This document shows positions 5,401 to 5,992 of a stretch of DNA of 5,992 nucleotides, in pieces. The notes under the pieces are model-generated. The model was given only the letters and a program-made list of their open reading frames with translations. It did no database searches and had not been told where the DNA came from. The translations under genes and the position numbers were made by a program. The DNA comes from Betaproteobacteria bacterium (lineage in GTDB: Bacteria > Pseudomonadota > Gammaproteobacteria > Burkholderiales > Casimicrobiaceae), in assembly GCA_003153335.1 (NCBI GenBank), contig PLYG01000250.1:1-5992 (forward strand), given 5' to 3'. Within the stretch, counting starts at the first letter, position 1, and each line of letters starts with the position of its first letter.

Positions 5401-5992
5401 GCCGGGCTCCCGGCCGGTGCTGCCTGGCACAGTGGAAACCCCAGCCGCTCGCGCGACTCAAAATAGCTCTGCGCGATGCTGCGCGCGAGATTGCGGATGC
5501 GGCCGATATAGGCGGCGCGCTCGGTAACCGAAATCGCGCCGCGCGCATCGAGCAGGTTGAAAGAGTGGCCGCACTTCAGGACCATTTCGTAGGCCGGCAA
5601 TGCGAGCTGCGCGTCCATCAGCCGCTTGGCTTCTCGTTCGAAGTGCGTGAACTGTTCGAGCAGCCATTTGGCATCGGATTGCTCGAAGTTGTAAATTGAC
5701 TGCTCGCGCTCGTTTTGCAGGAACACGTCGCGGTAGAGCAGCTCGTCGGTCCATTTGAGGTCGAAGACGTTTTCGACGCCCTGCAAATACATCGCCAGGC
5801 GTTCGAGTCCATACGTGATCTCGCCGGTGATCGGCTTGCAGTCGAGGCCGCCGACCTGCTGGAAGTACGTGAACTGGGTGATCTCCATCCCGTTCATCCA
5901 CACTTCCCAGCCCAGCCCCCAGGCACCGAGAGTAGGCGATTCCCAGTCATCCTCGACAAAGCGTATGTCATGCTGGCTTGGGTCGATGCCGA
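5397..5992 (-). CDS. glyQ: Glycyl-tRNA synthetase alpha subunit, C-terminal part (cut by right edge)
   Basis: The last 198 codons are present; the frame is open to the right edge, so the true start lies outside the window. GlyQ is the class II catalytic subunit that activates glycine with ATP and forms alpha2beta2 with GlyS. The visible part opens with GIDPSQHDIRFVEDDWESPT (class II motif 2 region). TLGAWGLGWEVWMNGMEITQ and TYFQQVGGLDCKPITGEIT follow, then motif 3 in YGLERLAMYLQG, whose GLER lies at nt 5799-5810. All are near-identical to the family as I know it. The C-terminal helical part includes FNLLDARGAISVTERAAYIG and the IRNLARSIAQSYFESR segment, and the protein ends with a short Ala/Pro tail. 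The TGA stop (5399-5397) overlaps the glyS ATG in an ATGA, which suits 1:1 subunit synthesis by translational coupling. Composition is uniformly GC-rich, unlike parts of glyS. Confidence 0.97.
   Translation of the reverse strand, partial: GIDPSQHDIRFVEDDWESPTLGAWGLGWEVWMNGMEITQFTYFQQVGGLDCKPITGEITYGLERLAMYLQGVENVFDLKWTDELLYRDVFLQNEREQSIYNFEQSDAKWLLEQFTHFEREAKRLMDAQLALPAYEMVLKCGHSFNLLDARGAISVTERAAYIGRIRNLARSIAQSYFESRERLGFPLCQAAPAGSPA
5407..5411 (-). promoter_or_regulatory. Ribosome binding site of glyS
   Basis: GGGAG on the minus strand (5411 to 5407) lies 6 nt before the ATG at 5400, within the end of glyQ. It supports this start over the open extension to 5430. Confidence 0.55.

Noticed and set aside
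5401..5430. Upstream start for glyS giving 10 extra residues
   Set aside because: The ATG at 5400 has GGGAG at 6 nt, begins the conserved LLVELLTEELPP region after four residues, and forms the typical ATGA overlap with glyQ.

Overview
The window looks like chromosomal housekeeping DNA from a GC-rich betaproteobacterium, probably in or near the Burkholderiales/Nitrosomonadales. Three things point there: the gene order glyQ-glyS-gmhB-plsC-YgjP-like metalloprotease, the divergent pair lptM-lysA / cyaY, and protein signatures such as the KHSSTFE acyltransferase motif of PlsC. The genus cannot be fixed from this sequence alone.

Layout from left to right. The left part (1-1018) is a divergent locus. 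On the minus strand lie the small outer-membrane-type lipoprotein gene lptM and, overlapping it by 4 bp, the 5' part of lysA (diaminopimelate decarboxylase), which runs off the left edge. On the plus strand is cyaY (frataxin homologue). Only 20 bp separate the lptM and cyaY start codons. A 102-bp convergent gap (1019-1120) follows, holding a copy of a palindromic REP-like repeat that extends into the last codons of the next gene.

The rest (1121-5992) is one tightly packed minus-strand gene run, transcribed from right to left: glyQ (partial, right edge) - glyS - gmhB - plsC - YgjP/DUF45 metallopeptidase. The junctions are a 4-bp overlap, a gap of about 12 bp (6 bp with the alternative gmhB start), a 4-bp gap and a 4-bp gap, so a single polycistronic mRNA is likely. 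Its promoter lies outside the window.

Functionally, glyQS makes the two subunits of the tetrameric glycyl-tRNA synthetase, gmhB makes a heptose phosphatase for LPS inner-core precursor synthesis, and plsC makes phosphatidic acid for membrane phospholipids. The last gene is a predicted cytoplasmic zinc peptidase. The run therefore mixes translation and envelope biosynthesis.

I found no mobile element, RNA gene, CRISPR array or undescribed multi-gene system. The most notable signals are: two blocks of glyS with lower GC and different codon use (3661-4330 and about 4915-5040), suggesting a mosaic gene; an apparent insertion of about 30 residues in GlyS at the edge of the larger block; the REP-like repeat that supplies the stop codon of the metallopeptidase gene; and a possible leaderless or near-leaderless promoter for lptM inside the 20-bp divergent gap.
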